DNA of 64,000 bases, from positions 1 through 64,000 of the forward strand of contig CALGAM010000209.1 in assembly GCA_937951935.1 (NCBI GenBank), written 5' to 3'. Position 1 is the first letter of the stretch; each line of letters opens with the position of its first letter. The DNA comes from an uncultured Micromonospora sp. Its GTDB lineage: Bacteria; Actinomycetota; Actinomycetes; Mycobacteriales; Micromonosporaceae. The notes under the pieces were generated by a model. The model ran no database searches, was not told where the DNA came from, and saw nothing but the letters and a program-made list of their open reading frames with translations. Shown one piece after another: positions 33,010 through 41,936 of this stretch. Position numbers and translations under genes: made by a program.

Positions 33010-34434
33010 GTGACCCGGACCGAGCCCACCACCACGGTCCTCACCACCCGTCACAACCCCGCCCCGCCCCGCGACGGCGGCGCCGTCAGGCAGCCGTACG
33101 AGTACCGTCGGCGCCCGCTCGTGGAGCCCGACTGGACCCGCTTCCCGGGCTGGCGCCAGGTCACCCGGGAACAGTGGGAGTCCGCGCAGTGGCAGCGCGC
33201 CAACTGCATCAAGAACATCCGGCAGCTGCGCGCCGTCCTCGGAGATGCCATCGGCGACGACTGCTACGACGACCTCGCCGCCGACCAGGCGCGGTACGCC
33301 ACCATGTCGATGCTCGTCCCGCCCCAGATGCTCAACACGATGGTGCCGGACGGCCCTCTCACCAGCGAGACCTTCCGCGCCGACCCGATCCGGCGCTACC
33401 TGCTGCCGCTGGCCAGCGACCGCCGCGCCGACTGGCCCTCACACCCCTACGCCACCCGCGACTCCCTACACGAACACGACATGTGGGTCGCCGAGGGCCT
33501 CACCCACCGCTACCCCACCAAGGTCCTCGCCGAGCTCGTCGCCACCTGCCCGCAGTACTGCGGGCACTGCACGCGCATGGACCTGGTCGGCAACTCCACG
33601 CCGCAGGTGAACAAGCTGAAACTGACCCTCAAGCCCGTCGACCGGTACGACGCCCACATCGCCTACCTCCAGGCCCACCCCGAGGTACGTGACGTCGTCG
33701 TCTCCGGAGGCGACGTCGCCAACGTCCCCTGGCGTCAGCTGGAGTCGTACCTGATGCGGCTGTTGGCGATCGAGACCGTGCGGGACATCCGGCTCGCCAC
33801 CAAGGCACTCGCCGGTCTACCGCAGCACTGGCTCCAGCCGGAGGTGGTCGAGGGCCTCGAACGGGTCGCCCGCACCGCCGCCCGCCGCGGCGTCAACCTC
33901 GCCATCCACACCCACGTCAACCACGTCCAGTCCCTCACCCCGCTGGTCGCGCGTGCCGCCCAGACCGCGCTGGAGGTCGGCGTACGCGACGTACGCAACC
34001 AGGGGGTGCTGCTGCGCGGGGTCAACGCCACCGCCTCCGACCTGCTCGACCTCTGCTTCGCGCTGCAGGGTGAGGCCGGGATCCTGCCGTACTACTTCTA
34101 CCTGTGCGACATGATCCCCAACGCCGAGCACTGGCGGGTTCCGGTCTGGCAGGCCCAGCGGCTCCAGCACGACATCATGGGCTACCTGCCCGGCTACGCC
34201 ACCCCTCGGATCGTCTGTGACGTGCCGTTCGTCGGCAAGCGGTGGGTGCACATGCTCACCGAGTACGACCGCGAACGTGGGATCTCGTACTGGACCAAGA
34301 ACTACCGGACGTCTATCGAGTCGGACGACGAGACCGCGTTGCACCGGCGGTACGCCTACTACGACCCGATCGACACCCTGCCAGAGGCCGGCCGGGCCTG
34401 GTGGGCCCGGCACAGCGCCCAGTACGTCCACTAG
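33010..34434 (+). CDS. kamA: Lysine 2,3-aminomutase family radical SAM enzyme
   Basis: A 474-residue radical SAM/PLP aminomutase. The [4Fe-4S] cysteines are C180, C184 and C187 (CPQYCGHC), followed by the TIM-barrel SAM motifs (SGGDV, KALAGLP, NLAIHTHVNH, NQGVLLRGVN). The PLP lysine is K410 within PFVGK, where the canonical enzyme has a Gly-rich PGGGGK. Context (kamDE, kdd, kal divergent) argues that L-lysine to beta-lysine is the reaction, but substrate could differ within the family. GAGGAGG precedes the GTG start. Confidence 0.85.
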   Translation: MTRTEPTTTVLTTRHNPAPPRDGGAVRQPYEYRRRPLVEPDWTRFPGWRQVTREQWESAQWQRANCIKNIRQLRAVLGDAIGDDCYDDLAADQARYATMSMLVPPQMLNTMVPDGPLTSETFRADPIRRYLLPLASDRRADWPSHPYATRDSLHEHDMWVAEGLTHRYPTKVLAELVATCPQYCGHCTRMDLVGNSTPQVNKLKLTLKPVDRYDAHIAYLQAHPEVRDVVVSGGDVANVPWRQLESYLMRLLAIETVRDIRLATKALAGLPQHWLQPEVVEGLERVARTAARRGVNLAIHTHVNHVQSLTPLVARAAQTALEVGVRDVRNQGVLLRGVNATASDLLDLCFALQGEAGILPYYFYLCDMIPNAEHWRVPVWQAQRLQHDIMGYLPGYATPRIVCDVPFVGKRWVHMLTEYDRERGISYWTKNYRTSIESDDETALHRRYAYYDPIDTLPEAGRAWWARHSAQYVH

Positions 34435-34443
34435 GGAGGGACG

Positions 34444-34617
34444 TCACCGGTCGAACTTCTCCTTGACGTTCTGCCCGGCCTGTTTCGCCTTGGCCTGCGA
34501 CCGCTGCATCGCGCCCTCGGCGCGCTCCCGCTCGTTGTCCGTGCGGTCGCCCATACGCTCCTTGGCGGCGCCCTTGAGCTGTTCGGCCTTGTTCTTCAGC
34601 TTGTCCATGGCACTCAT
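34444..34617 (-). CDS. CsbD-like stress protein
   Basis: A 57-residue, highly charged helical protein (MSAMDKLKNKAEQLKG start, Lys/Glu/Gln rich), matching the small CsbD-like family induced by general stress in many bacteria; molecular function unknown. Converges on kamA with 9 bp between. GGAGCG precedes the start. A weak stress-sigma-like GTTT-N15-GGGCAA lies upstream (34699-34675, minus strand). Confidence 0.75.
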   Translation of the reverse strand: MSAMDKLKNKAEQLKGAAKERMGDRTDNERERAEGAMQRSQAKAKQAGQNVKEKFDR

Positions 34618-35059
34618 GGTGTGTTCGCTCCTCACTGGCGTCGGTTCGCCGTCGGGCCAGCCGGCCCGATGAGGTTGCCCGCTGTCGGAGGAGCGAAACC
34701 CGCCCCGGCCGGGGACGCGGTACGTACCGGAGTCGACGCGAACCGTGTCGGGTTTCGACCGGTGCCGGGGCGGCGGCGCACCACGGCGCCCGGGCCGGGC
34801 ACACCCCGGGCCGAGCGGACGGCGGTTCGTCGTCCGGCCACCAGCCCGCGGCGCCCGGCCGGCTTCACCGTGACCGGGACGGTCGGTGGCCGCGTGGTGG
34901 AACCAGGGATCGGTCCCCGCCCGGGCGCGGACCCTCCTGACGGCCGGGGACGTCGCCCCGGTCGGGCACGGGCCCGCTGGTGTCCCGCGGTGGACCGGGC
35001 CGCAAGCCGGTGGCGGTGACCCGCCGCGACGGGCCACCGCCACCGGTAGGGACACCCGG
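34618..35059. other. Intergenic region, no gene seen
   Basis: About 440 bp between csbD and the Lrp-type gene. Long overlapping frames on both strands are Arg/Pro/Gly-rich and match nothing. Apart from the weak stress-promoter-like pair before csbD, no structure was found. Confidence 0.5.
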
Positions 35060-35548
35060 TCATCCCGCGCCGGAACCCGCCGGCGGTTCGCCCGAGGGCC
35101 CCGAGACGACCGTCTTCGGCGGACGGCCCTCGTAGGGTGTGGAGAGCACGACGGTGGTCCGGGTGGTGACGTTGGCGGCGGTGCGGATCTCCTGCAGCAG
35201 CCGCTCCAGGTCGGCCGGGCTCGCCACCCGCACCAGCAGCAGGTAGAAGTCCTCCCCCGCCACCGAGTAGCAGGACTCGATCTCCGGCAGGTGAGCGAGC
35301 CGCTCCGGCGCGTCGTCCGGTTGCGACGGATCCAGCGGCCGGATCGCCACGAAGGCGCTCAGCGGCAGGCCGAGAGCCTCGTAGCAGACCCGGGCGGCGT
35401 ACCCCCTGATCACTCCGCGCTGCTCCAGCCGGCGGACCCGCTGGTGCACCGCGGAGACCGACAGCCCCACCCGCTCCGCCAGATCGGTGTACGACAACCG
35501 GCCGTCGGTGGTCAACGCCGCCACGATGGCCCGATCGGTCTCCTCCAC
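35060..35548 (-). CDS. Lrp/AsnC family transcriptional regulator
   Basis: Feast/famine regulator of 162 residues: N-terminal winged HTH (LTTDGRLSYTDLAERVGLS, then AVHQRVRRLEQRGVI) and a C-terminal RAM ligand-binding domain with YSVAGEDFYLLLVRV. Members sense amino acids, so the lysine genes next door are plausible targets. A nominal TTG start at 35557 falls inside TAGGTT (35561-35556), which is instead a -10 box seven nucleotides before the GTG at 35548, implying a leaderless mRNA starting there. The C-terminal 25 residues are a Gly/Ser/Pro tail. Confidence 0.88.
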   Translation of the reverse strand: MEETDRAIVAALTTDGRLSYTDLAERVGLSVSAVHQRVRRLEQRGVIRGYAARVCYEALGLPLSAFVAIRPLDPSQPDDAPERLAHLPEIESCYSVAGEDFYLLLVRVASPADLERLLQEIRTAANVTTRTTVVLSTPYEGRPPKTVVSGPSGEPPAGSGAG

Positions 35549-35651
35549 GACGTGCAACCTACCGGCTCGGCCGCCCCGGCGGTGACCCGGTGGGCGGGCG
35601 TGGCAGCCGTCATGTCACCCGGCGCCGCGCGACCGGACGCGGCCAGGCCGG

Positions 35652-36791
35652 TCAGCGGGCGAGCGAGCGGGCGACGACCAGCCGCTGGATCTGGTTGGTC
35701 CCCTCGACGATCTGCAGCACCTTCGCCTCACGGAAGTAGCGCTCCACCGGGTGGTCCGTCACGTAGCCGGCGCCGCCGAGGACCTGGACCGCCTCGGTGG
35801 TGACCCGCATCGCGGTGTCGGTGGCGAACAGCTTCGCCTTGGCCGCCTCCGCCGAGTACGGCCGCCCGGCGTCCCTCAGCCGCGCGGCGGCCAGCGTCAA
35901 CGCCCGGGCCGCCGCCACCTGGGTGGCCAGGTCCGCGAGGAGGAAACCCAGCCCCTGGAACTCGATGATCGGCCGGCCGAACTGCTCCCGCTGCCGGGCG
36001 TAGTCGACGGCGTGGTCCAGGGCCGCCTGGGCCAGCCCCACCGCGCAGGCGGCGATCCCGAGCCGGCCGGCGTCCAACGCCGACATGGCGATCCGGAACC
36101 CGGCGCCCTCCTCGCCCACCAGCCGGCTGGCCGGCACCCGCGCGTCGTCGAAGACGACCTGCGCGACCGGCGAGGACCGCAGTCCCATGGTGCGCTCCGG
36201 CTTCTGCGGCAGGATGCCCGGGGTGGTGGCGTCGGCGAGCAGGCACGAGATGCCGCGGGGGCCCGGGCCGCCGGTGCGGCAGAAGACGGTGTAGAAGTCG
36301 GCGGAGCCGGCGTGGGTGATCCAGGCCTTGGTGCCGGAGACGACGTAGTCGTCGCCGTCCCGGACGGCGCGGGTGGTCAGGGCCGCCGCGTCCGAGCCGC
36401 CCTGCGGCTCGGAGAGGCAGTACGCGCCGAGCAGGTCGCCGCCGAGCATGTCCGGCAGCAGCTTGCGTACCTGCTCGTCGCCGTAGGTCGCCGCGGGGTA
36501 GCAGGCGAGGGTGTGCACGCTGACCGCCTCGGCCGCGGCCAGCCAGCGGCTCGCCAGGATCTCCAGCACCTGCAGGTAGACCTCGTACGGCTGGGCCGCG
36601 CCGCCGTACTCCTCCGGGTAGGGCAGGCCGAGCAGGCCGGCCCTGCCGAGCAGCCGGACCACCTCCCGGGGGAAGACACCGCGGGACTCGAAGTCGGCCA
36701 CCTTGGGGGCGAGCTCGCCATCGGCGATCTCGGTGGCGAGGCCGAGGAGGTCGTGGGCCTCCTCGGTGGGCAGGATGCGCTCGACGTTCAC
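35652..36791 (-). CDS. Acyl-CoA dehydrogenase
   Basis: FAD-dependent alpha,beta-dehydrogenation of an acyl-CoA. The 379 residues carry the family's LSEPQGGSDAAAL, WITHAG, GAGYVTDHPVERYFREAK and QIVEGTNQIQR, the last with the likely catalytic Glu. Chain-length specificity is unknown; a short-chain enzyme would complete crotonyl-CoA/butyryl-CoA interconversion with the lysine locus, but no electron-transfer flavoprotein genes are adjacent. The GTG at 36791 gives the canonical N-terminus. Confidence 0.9.
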   Translation of the reverse strand: MNVERILPTEEAHDLLGLATEIADGELAPKVADFESRGVFPREVVRLLGRAGLLGLPYPEEYGGAAQPYEVYLQVLEILASRWLAAAEAVSVHTLACYPAATYGDEQVRKLLPDMLGGDLLGAYCLSEPQGGSDAAALTTRAVRDGDDYVVSGTKAWITHAGSADFYTVFCRTGGPGPRGISCLLADATTPGILPQKPERTMGLRSSPVAQVVFDDARVPASRLVGEEGAGFRIAMSALDAGRLGIAACAVGLAQAALDHAVDYARQREQFGRPIIEFQGLGFLLADLATQVAAARALTLAAARLRDAGRPYSAEAAKAKLFATDTAMRVTTEAVQVLGGAGYVTDHPVERYFREAKVLQIVEGTNQIQRLVVARSLAR

Positions 36792-37189
36792 AGCTGAACC
36801 AGCTTCCTCGATACGGTGGTGAGCCACCGCGCCCGCCGCGGGGCGCGGTGCTCGACGTCCTCGGTCCGGAGGGCCGTGCCGCCCGGGGAGGTGGATGCCG
36901 GGCTCCCCGGAGAGCGCCCGTCCCGGTGCGGGCGGCAGCGCGTCGCCCACGACCGGGTACGGGTCCTCGTGCCCGTCCAGCCCGACGCCGTCGACGGTCG
37001 GGCGGCGCGGTGCGGCCGCGGGTGGGATGAGCAGGGCGTCGAGGGGGCCTCGGCGGCAGCTCGCACCGCGGTCGTGCGCCGCTGGGGTGGACGGAGGTCG
37101 CCGTCATCCACGCCACTAGCTTAACGTTCGTTTGGGTGGCGCGGACCACCCCGATCACCACCCCGCACGCGCTGTGCCAGGCTGTGCGG
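36792..37189. other. Divergent intergenic region, no convincing gene
   Basis: About 400 bp between the acyl-CoA dehydrogenase and the exonuclease. A frame continuous with the dehydrogenase (about 36792-37060 minus) reads fairly smoothly as protein, with EDPYPVVGDALPP, but has no convincing start or homology; it might be a gene remnant. The small palindrome AACG-TT-CGTT is at 37123-37132. Confidence 0.4.
37123..37132. promoter_or_regulatory. TetR-operator-like palindrome
   Basis: AACG-TT-CGTT in a locally AT-richer stretch (TTAACGTTCGTTTGG). This resembles operators of TetR-type regulators found before acyl-CoA dehydrogenase genes, but no regulator gene is adjacent. Confidence 0.3.
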
Positions 37190-38110
37190 GTGACCGACCG
37201 TCCGCTGCTCCTCGTCGACGCCCCGAGCCTCTACTTCCGGGCCTACTTCGGCATCCCCGAGTCCGCCGCCACGGCGCCCGACGGCAGCCCCGTCAACGCC
37301 GTCCGCGGCTTCCTGGACATGCTCGCCACCCTGGTCCGCACCCGCCGGCCGGACCGGCTGGTCTGCGCCCTCGACGCCGACTGGCGTCCGTCCTGGCGGG
37401 TGGCGCTGCTGCCGACGTACAAGGCACACCGGGTCGGCGCCGACGGCAACGAGGTGGTGCCCGAGACCCTCGTCCCGCAGGTGCCGCTGCTGCTCGACCT
37501 GCTCGCGGCGCTCGGCGTCCCGGTCGTCGGCGTCGCCGGCTACGAGGCCGACGACGTCCTCGGCACCCTCGCCGCGCGCGAGCCCGCGCCGGTCGAGGTC
37601 GCCTCCGGCGACCGGGACCTGTTCCAGCTCGTCGACGACGACCGTCCGGTCCGGCTGCTCTACTGCGGCCGGGGCGTGGCGAAGCTGGAGGAGTGCGACG
37701 ACGCCGCCGTCCGGGCCCGGTACGGCGTTCCGGCCGCCGCCTACGCCGACTTCGCGGTGCTCCGCGGCGACCCCAGCGACGGCCTGCCCGGGGTTCCCGG
37801 CGTCGGCGAGAAGACCGCCGCCCGGCTGGTCGCCCGGTACGGCAGCCTGGCCGGCATCCTCGCGGCGCTGGACAACCCCGCCGCCGACCTCGCACCCGGA
37901 CTGCGGGCCAGGCTGACCGCCGCCCGCGACTACCTGACGGTCGCGCCGTCGGTGGTCCGGGTGGCCCTGGACGTCCCGCTGCCGCCGCTGGAGACCACCC
38001 TGCCCGCCGCACCCGCCGACCCCGACCGGCTGCTCGCGTTGGCCGAGACGTGGAACCTGGCCGGCCCGTGCCGCCGGCTGGTCGACGCCCTCGCCGCCAA
38101 CGCGCGCTGA
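37190..38110 (+). CDS. 5'-3' exonuclease (Pol I N-terminal-like)
   Basis: A 306-residue flap endonuclease/exonuclease equivalent to the 5' nuclease domain of DNA polymerase I but standing alone. Seen: LLLVDAPSLYFRAYFG (first metal Asp), YEADDVLGTLA (acidic pair), VASGDRDLFQL, and the helix-3-turn-helix DPSDGLPGVPGVGEKTAARLV. The GTG at 37190 was preferred to the upstream frame since it precedes the first beta strand directly. Often found beside helY in actinobacteria. Confidence 0.88.
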   Translation: MTDRPLLLVDAPSLYFRAYFGIPESAATAPDGSPVNAVRGFLDMLATLVRTRRPDRLVCALDADWRPSWRVALLPTYKAHRVGADGNEVVPETLVPQVPLLLDLLAALGVPVVGVAGYEADDVLGTLAAREPAPVEVASGDRDLFQLVDDDRPVRLLYCGRGVAKLEECDDAAVRARYGVPAAAYADFAVLRGDPSDGLPGVPGVGEKTAARLVARYGSLAGILAALDNPAADLAPGLRARLTAARDYLTVAPSVVRVALDVPLPPLETTLPAAPADPDRLLALAETWNLAGPCRRLVDALAANAR

Positions 38111-38124
38111 GACGACAGGCGCCA

Positions 38125-38141
38125 GGGGCGGGTCCCGCCCC
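38125..38141. terminator. Terminator-like hairpin between exonuclease and helY
   Basis: GGGGCGGG-T-CCCGCCCC, perfect 8-bp arms, between converging genes; further GC-rich inverted sequence follows. Confidence 0.45.
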
Positions 38142-38227
38142 CACGGGCGACGCCGCCCCGCCGGGGGCCCGCGGCGCCCCGGCGGCCGACCGCCGGCCTC
38201 CACGCCGCCCCGGAGCGCCGGCCGGAC

Positions 38228-41023
38228 TCAGACGGCGCCGTGGTACGCCAGGACGCCCCGGTTGATCGCCGCCATCGCCTGGCGCGCCGTGTTGCGCAGC
38301 TCGACGGAGGCCCCCGTGGACTCGGCCACCTGCCCCAGCAGGTCCACGACCTGGCGGGCCCACCGGACGAAGTCGCCGGCCGGCATGTCCCCGTCCAGGT
38401 TGTGGGCGCTGGCCAGGACCTTCGCCAGCGCCTCACCGCGGGCCCACCGGTAGATCGGCCAGACGAAACCGAGGTCCGGTTCGCGGGTCACCGCCAGACC
38501 CCGCGCCGCCTCGTCGGCCTCCAACTCCGCCCAGATCCGCAACGTCGCGTCCACCGCCGTCTGGACGGCGCCCCGGGGCACCGAGGCCCGCTCGTCGGCA
38601 TCCCGCCGCGCCTCGTACACCACCACCGAGACGGCGGCGGCCAGCTCCGCCGGGGACAGCCCGTCCCACACGCCCCGGCGCAGGCACTCGGCGACCAGCA
38701 GGTCGGCCTCGGTCCAGATCCGGCTCAGCATCCGTCCCGCCTCGGTCACCTCGCCCTCCGGCGACAGGTAGCCCCGGTCGGTGAGGATCCCGCAGACCCG
38801 GTCGAAGGTGCGGGTGAGCGACCCGGTCCGCCCGGCCACCCGCCGACGCAGCTCCGCGGTGTCCTGCTCCAGGCGCCGACGCCGCTCCGCCCAGCGGGCG
38901 TGCTCCTCCCGCTGTGGGCAGGCGTGGCAGGGATGCCGGCGCAGCTCGGCGCGCAGCTGGGTGAGCCGCTCGTCCTCGACCCCGCCCCGGGACCGGCCGC
39001 CACGCCGGCCCGCGTGCCGGTCGAGCCCGGTGCTGGTCACCGCGGCCGCCAGGTCCCGGCGCGCCGCGGGCGAGCGGTGGTTGAAGTGCCGCGGCACCCG
39101 GATGCGGGCGAGCACCTCGGCCGGGCTCGTGAAGTCGCCGGAGGTGATCCGCCCGGCCCAGCGGTCCTGGGTCAGCACCAGCGGGCGGGGCTCGCCGAAC
39201 CCTCCGACACCGGGATCGAGCACCACCGCCAGGCCCGCCCGCCGGCCGGACGGCACCCGGATCACGTCACCGACCCGCAGCCGTTCCAGCGACGCGACCG
39301 CGGCCGCCCGACGCTGGGCCTGCCCCTGGCGGGCCAGCGCCCGCTCCCGCTCGGCGATCGCCACCCGCAGCGCGAAGTACTCGTCGAAGTCGCCGAGGTG
39401 GCAGCGCACCTCGGCGCTGTACTGCGCGATGGTCTCGACGTTGCGCTGCACCTGCCGGGCCAGTCCGACCACCGACCGGTCCGCCTGGAACTGGGCGAAC
39501 GACGACGCCAGCAGCTGGCGGGCGGGTACGGCGCCGACCGAGCCGACGAGGTTGACCGCCATGTTGTACGACGGTCGGAAGCTGGACCGCAGCGGGTAGG
39601 TCCGGGTGGAGGCGAGCCCGGCGACGTGCCGGGGGTCGACCTCCGGCGACCAGACCACGACGGCGTGCCCCTCGACGTCGATGCCGCGCCGGCCGGCCCG
39701 CCCGGTGAGCTGGGTGTACTCGCCCGGGGTGAGGTCGACGTGCGCCTCGCCGTTGAACTTCACCAGCCGTTCCAGCACCACGCACCGGGCCGGCATGTTG
39801 ATCCCCAGCGCCAGCGTCTCGGTGGCGAAGACCGCCTTCACCAGACCGCGGACGAAGAGCTCCTCGACGACCTCCTTGAACGCCGGCAGCATGCCCGCGT
39901 GGTGGGCGGCCAGCCCGCGTTCGAGGCCGTCGAGCCACTCCCAGTAGCCGAGCACCGCCAGGTCCTCGCCGGGCACGCTGGCGATCCGGCTCTCCACGAT
40001 CCTGCGGATCTCGGCCCGCTCCTCCGGGGTGGTCAGCCGCAGCCCGGCGGCCAGACACTGCTGGACGGCGGCGTCGCAGCCGGCCCGGCTGAAGATGAAC
40101 AGGATCGCCGGCAGCAGTCCTTCCCGGTCGAGCCGCTCGACGATCTCGTGCCGCAGCGGACCACGCCACCGCGGTCCCCGGCCGGACCGACCACCCGGGC
40201 CGCCGTGCCCGCGGTCGGTCAGCTCCAGCCGGCGCAGCAGCTCCCGGGTGTAGCGCAGCAGCTCCGGGTGCACGTCGTGCTTGCGTGCCGCGTCGGCGTC
40301 GTGGAACAGGTCGAACATCCGCCGGTTGACCAGCATGTGCTGCCACAGCGGCACCGGCCGGTGCTCGCTGACCACCACCTTGGTCTCGCCGCGCACCGTG
40401 ACCAGCCAGTCGGCGAACTCCTCGGCGTTGGAGACCGTGGCCGACAGCGAGACCAGCGTCACCGACGCCGGGAGGTGGATGATCACCTCCTCCCACACCC
40501 CGCCGCGGAACCGGTCGGCGAGGTAGTGCACCTCGTCCATCACCACGTAGGCCAGGCCGTCCAGGCTCGACGAGCCGGCGTAGAGCATGTTCCGCAGCAC
40601 CTCGGTGGTCATCACCACCACCGGCGCGTCCCCGTTGATCGCGTTGTCCCCGGTCAGCAGGCCGACCTGCTCCGAGCCGTAGCGGTCCACCAGGTCGTGG
40701 TACTTCTGGTTCGACAACGCCTTGATCGGGGTGGTGTAGAAGCACTTCCGCCGCACGGTGTCGCCGTCCGCCGCCCCCGGCCGGCCGCCGGCACCACCGC
40801 GGAGCGCCAGGTGGACGGCGAACTCGCCGACAACCGTCTTGCCGGCGCCGGTGGGAGCGCAGACCAGGACCCCGCTGCCCCGCTCCAGCGCCTGGCACGC
40901 CTCACGCTGGAAGTCGTCGAGCTCGAACCCGAGCTCCTGGGCGAACTCGTGAAGCGCGGGGAACGCTTTGGCCTGTGCGGCCCGGCGGCGCGCCGCGGCG
41001 TACCGCTCGGCGGGGCTCGACAT
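38228..41023 (-). CDS. helY: DEAD/DEAH-box helicase, HelY / Ski2-like
   Basis: A 931-residue superfamily 2 helicase close to mycobacterial HelY in length and layout. Seen: APTGAGKTVVGEFA (Walker A, about residue 50), DEVHYLAD (DEVH box), SATVSNAEEFADW, GINMPARCVVLE and QLTGRAGRRG (motif VI), then a C-terminal region with a Cys pair (HPCHACPQREEH) and a helical DSHCT-like domain. The substrate (RNA or DNA duplex) is undetermined. TAATCT lies seven nucleotides before the ATG (leaderless). It lies downstream of the tat genes as in mycobacteria. Confidence 0.88.
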   Translation of the reverse strand: MSSPAERYAAARRRAAQAKAFPALHEFAQELGFELDDFQREACQALERGSGVLVCAPTGAGKTVVGEFAVHLALRGGAGGRPGAADGDTVRRKCFYTTPIKALSNQKYHDLVDRYGSEQVGLLTGDNAINGDAPVVVMTTEVLRNMLYAGSSSLDGLAYVVMDEVHYLADRFRGGVWEEVIIHLPASVTLVSLSATVSNAEEFADWLVTVRGETKVVVSEHRPVPLWQHMLVNRRMFDLFHDADAARKHDVHPELLRYTRELLRRLELTDRGHGGPGGRSGRGPRWRGPLRHEIVERLDREGLLPAILFIFSRAGCDAAVQQCLAAGLRLTTPEERAEIRRIVESRIASVPGEDLAVLGYWEWLDGLERGLAAHHAGMLPAFKEVVEELFVRGLVKAVFATETLALGINMPARCVVLERLVKFNGEAHVDLTPGEYTQLTGRAGRRGIDVEGHAVVVWSPEVDPRHVAGLASTRTYPLRSSFRPSYNMAVNLVGSVGAVPARQLLASSFAQFQADRSVVGLARQVQRNVETIAQYSAEVRCHLGDFDEYFALRVAIAERERALARQGQAQRRAAAVASLERLRVGDVIRVPSGRRAGLAVVLDPGVGGFGEPRPLVLTQDRWAGRITSGDFTSPAEVLARIRVPRHFNHRSPAARRDLAAAVTSTGLDRHAGRRGGRSRGGVEDERLTQLRAELRRHPCHACPQREEHARWAERRRRLEQDTAELRRRVAGRTGSLTRTFDRVCGILTDRGYLSPEGEVTEAGRMLSRIWTEADLLVAECLRRGVWDGLSPAELAAAVSVVVYEARRDADERASVPRGAVQTAVDATLRIWAELEADEAARGLAVTREPDLGFVWPIYRWARGEALAKVLASAHNLDGDMPAGDFVRWARQVVDLLGQVAESTGASVELRNTARQAMAAINRGVLAYHGAV

Positions 41024-41108
41024 ACCGCCAAGATTAATGCGTACCGGGTGCGCGTACCGGGCAGGCCGTGGAGCAGGCGGTCCGGGGGCGGTCGGTAGGG
41101 TGCAGCAC

Positions 41109-41885
41109 GTGCCGGACCACGCCGAACCGCCCACGCCACGTAGCACGAGCGGGATATCCGACTCCGCGCCCCGTACGCCGCACCGACGGCCGGTCGACGC
41201 GGTGCTCTTCGACTTCCACGGCACTCTCGCCCAGGTGGAGGACCCGGTCACGTGGGTCCTGGCCGCGGCGGCGGAGTGCGGAACGACCCTGGACCGCGCC
41301 CGGGCCACCGCGCTGGCCGACCGGCTCGTCGCCGCCGGTCGGCCCGGCGGCCCGCCTCCCGCCCGGGTGCCGCCCCACCTGGCGGAGGTGTGGGCGGAGC
41401 GGGACCTGTACGCCCCCGCCCACCGGGCCGCCTACGTCGGCCTGGCCGCCACCGTCGACAGCGGGGTGGACGGCCTGCCGGAGGCCCTCTACGACCGGCT
41501 GCTGCGCCCGGACGGCTGGCTGCCGTACCCGGACACCGCCGAGACCCTGAGGGCACTGCGGGAGGCCGGAATCCCGGTCGCGGTGGTCAGCAACGTCGGC
41601 TTCGACCTCCGCCCCCACTTCGCCGCCTGGGGCCTCACCGACCTGGTTGACGCGTTCGTCCTGTCGTACGAGGTGGGACGCTGCAAGCCCGATCCGGCGA
41701 TCTTCTACCGCGCCTGCGGGATGCTGGGGGTCGAGCCGGAGCGGACGCTGATGGTCGGCGACACGCCGGCCGACGCCGGGGCGGTGCAGGCCGGCTGCAC
41801 GGCGCTCGTGCTGCCGGCGGCCGAGGCGGGCCGAAGCAACGGCCTCGCCGCCGTCGTCGACCTGGTCCTCGCCCGCCGCGGCTGA
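41109..41885 (+). CDS. HAD-superfamily hydrolase with DxH motif I
   Basis: A 258-residue HAD phosphatase-like protein. Motif I reads AVLFDFHGTLAQ: the nucleophile Asp is present but the second Asp (general acid/base) is replaced by His. Motif II VVSNVG, motif III Lys in CKPDP, motif IV GDTPADAGA are normal, with a helical C1 cap between I and II. It could have altered activity or be a pseudoenzyme. TAGGGT lies seven nucleotides before the GTG. Substrate unknown. Confidence 0.85.
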   Translation: MPDHAEPPTPRSTSGISDSAPRTPHRRPVDAVLFDFHGTLAQVEDPVTWVLAAAAECGTTLDRARATALADRLVAAGRPGGPPPARVPPHLAEVWAERDLYAPAHRAAYVGLAATVDSGVDGLPEALYDRLLRPDGWLPYPDTAETLRALREAGIPVAVVSNVGFDLRPHFAAWGLTDLVDAFVLSYEVGRCKPDPAIFYRACGMLGVEPERTLMVGDTPADAGAVQAGCTALVLPAAEAGRSNGLAAVVDLVLARRG

Positions 41886-41936
41886 CGCTACCCGCCGCGG
41901 CGGCCCGGGGGACCCGGCGGGCGGCGCGCGAACCGG

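Noticed and set aside
36788..37111. A small minus-strand gene upstream of the acyl-CoA dehydrogenase
   Set aside because: Frames here have no recognisable domain or ribosome binding site; one reads smoothly but lacks a start.
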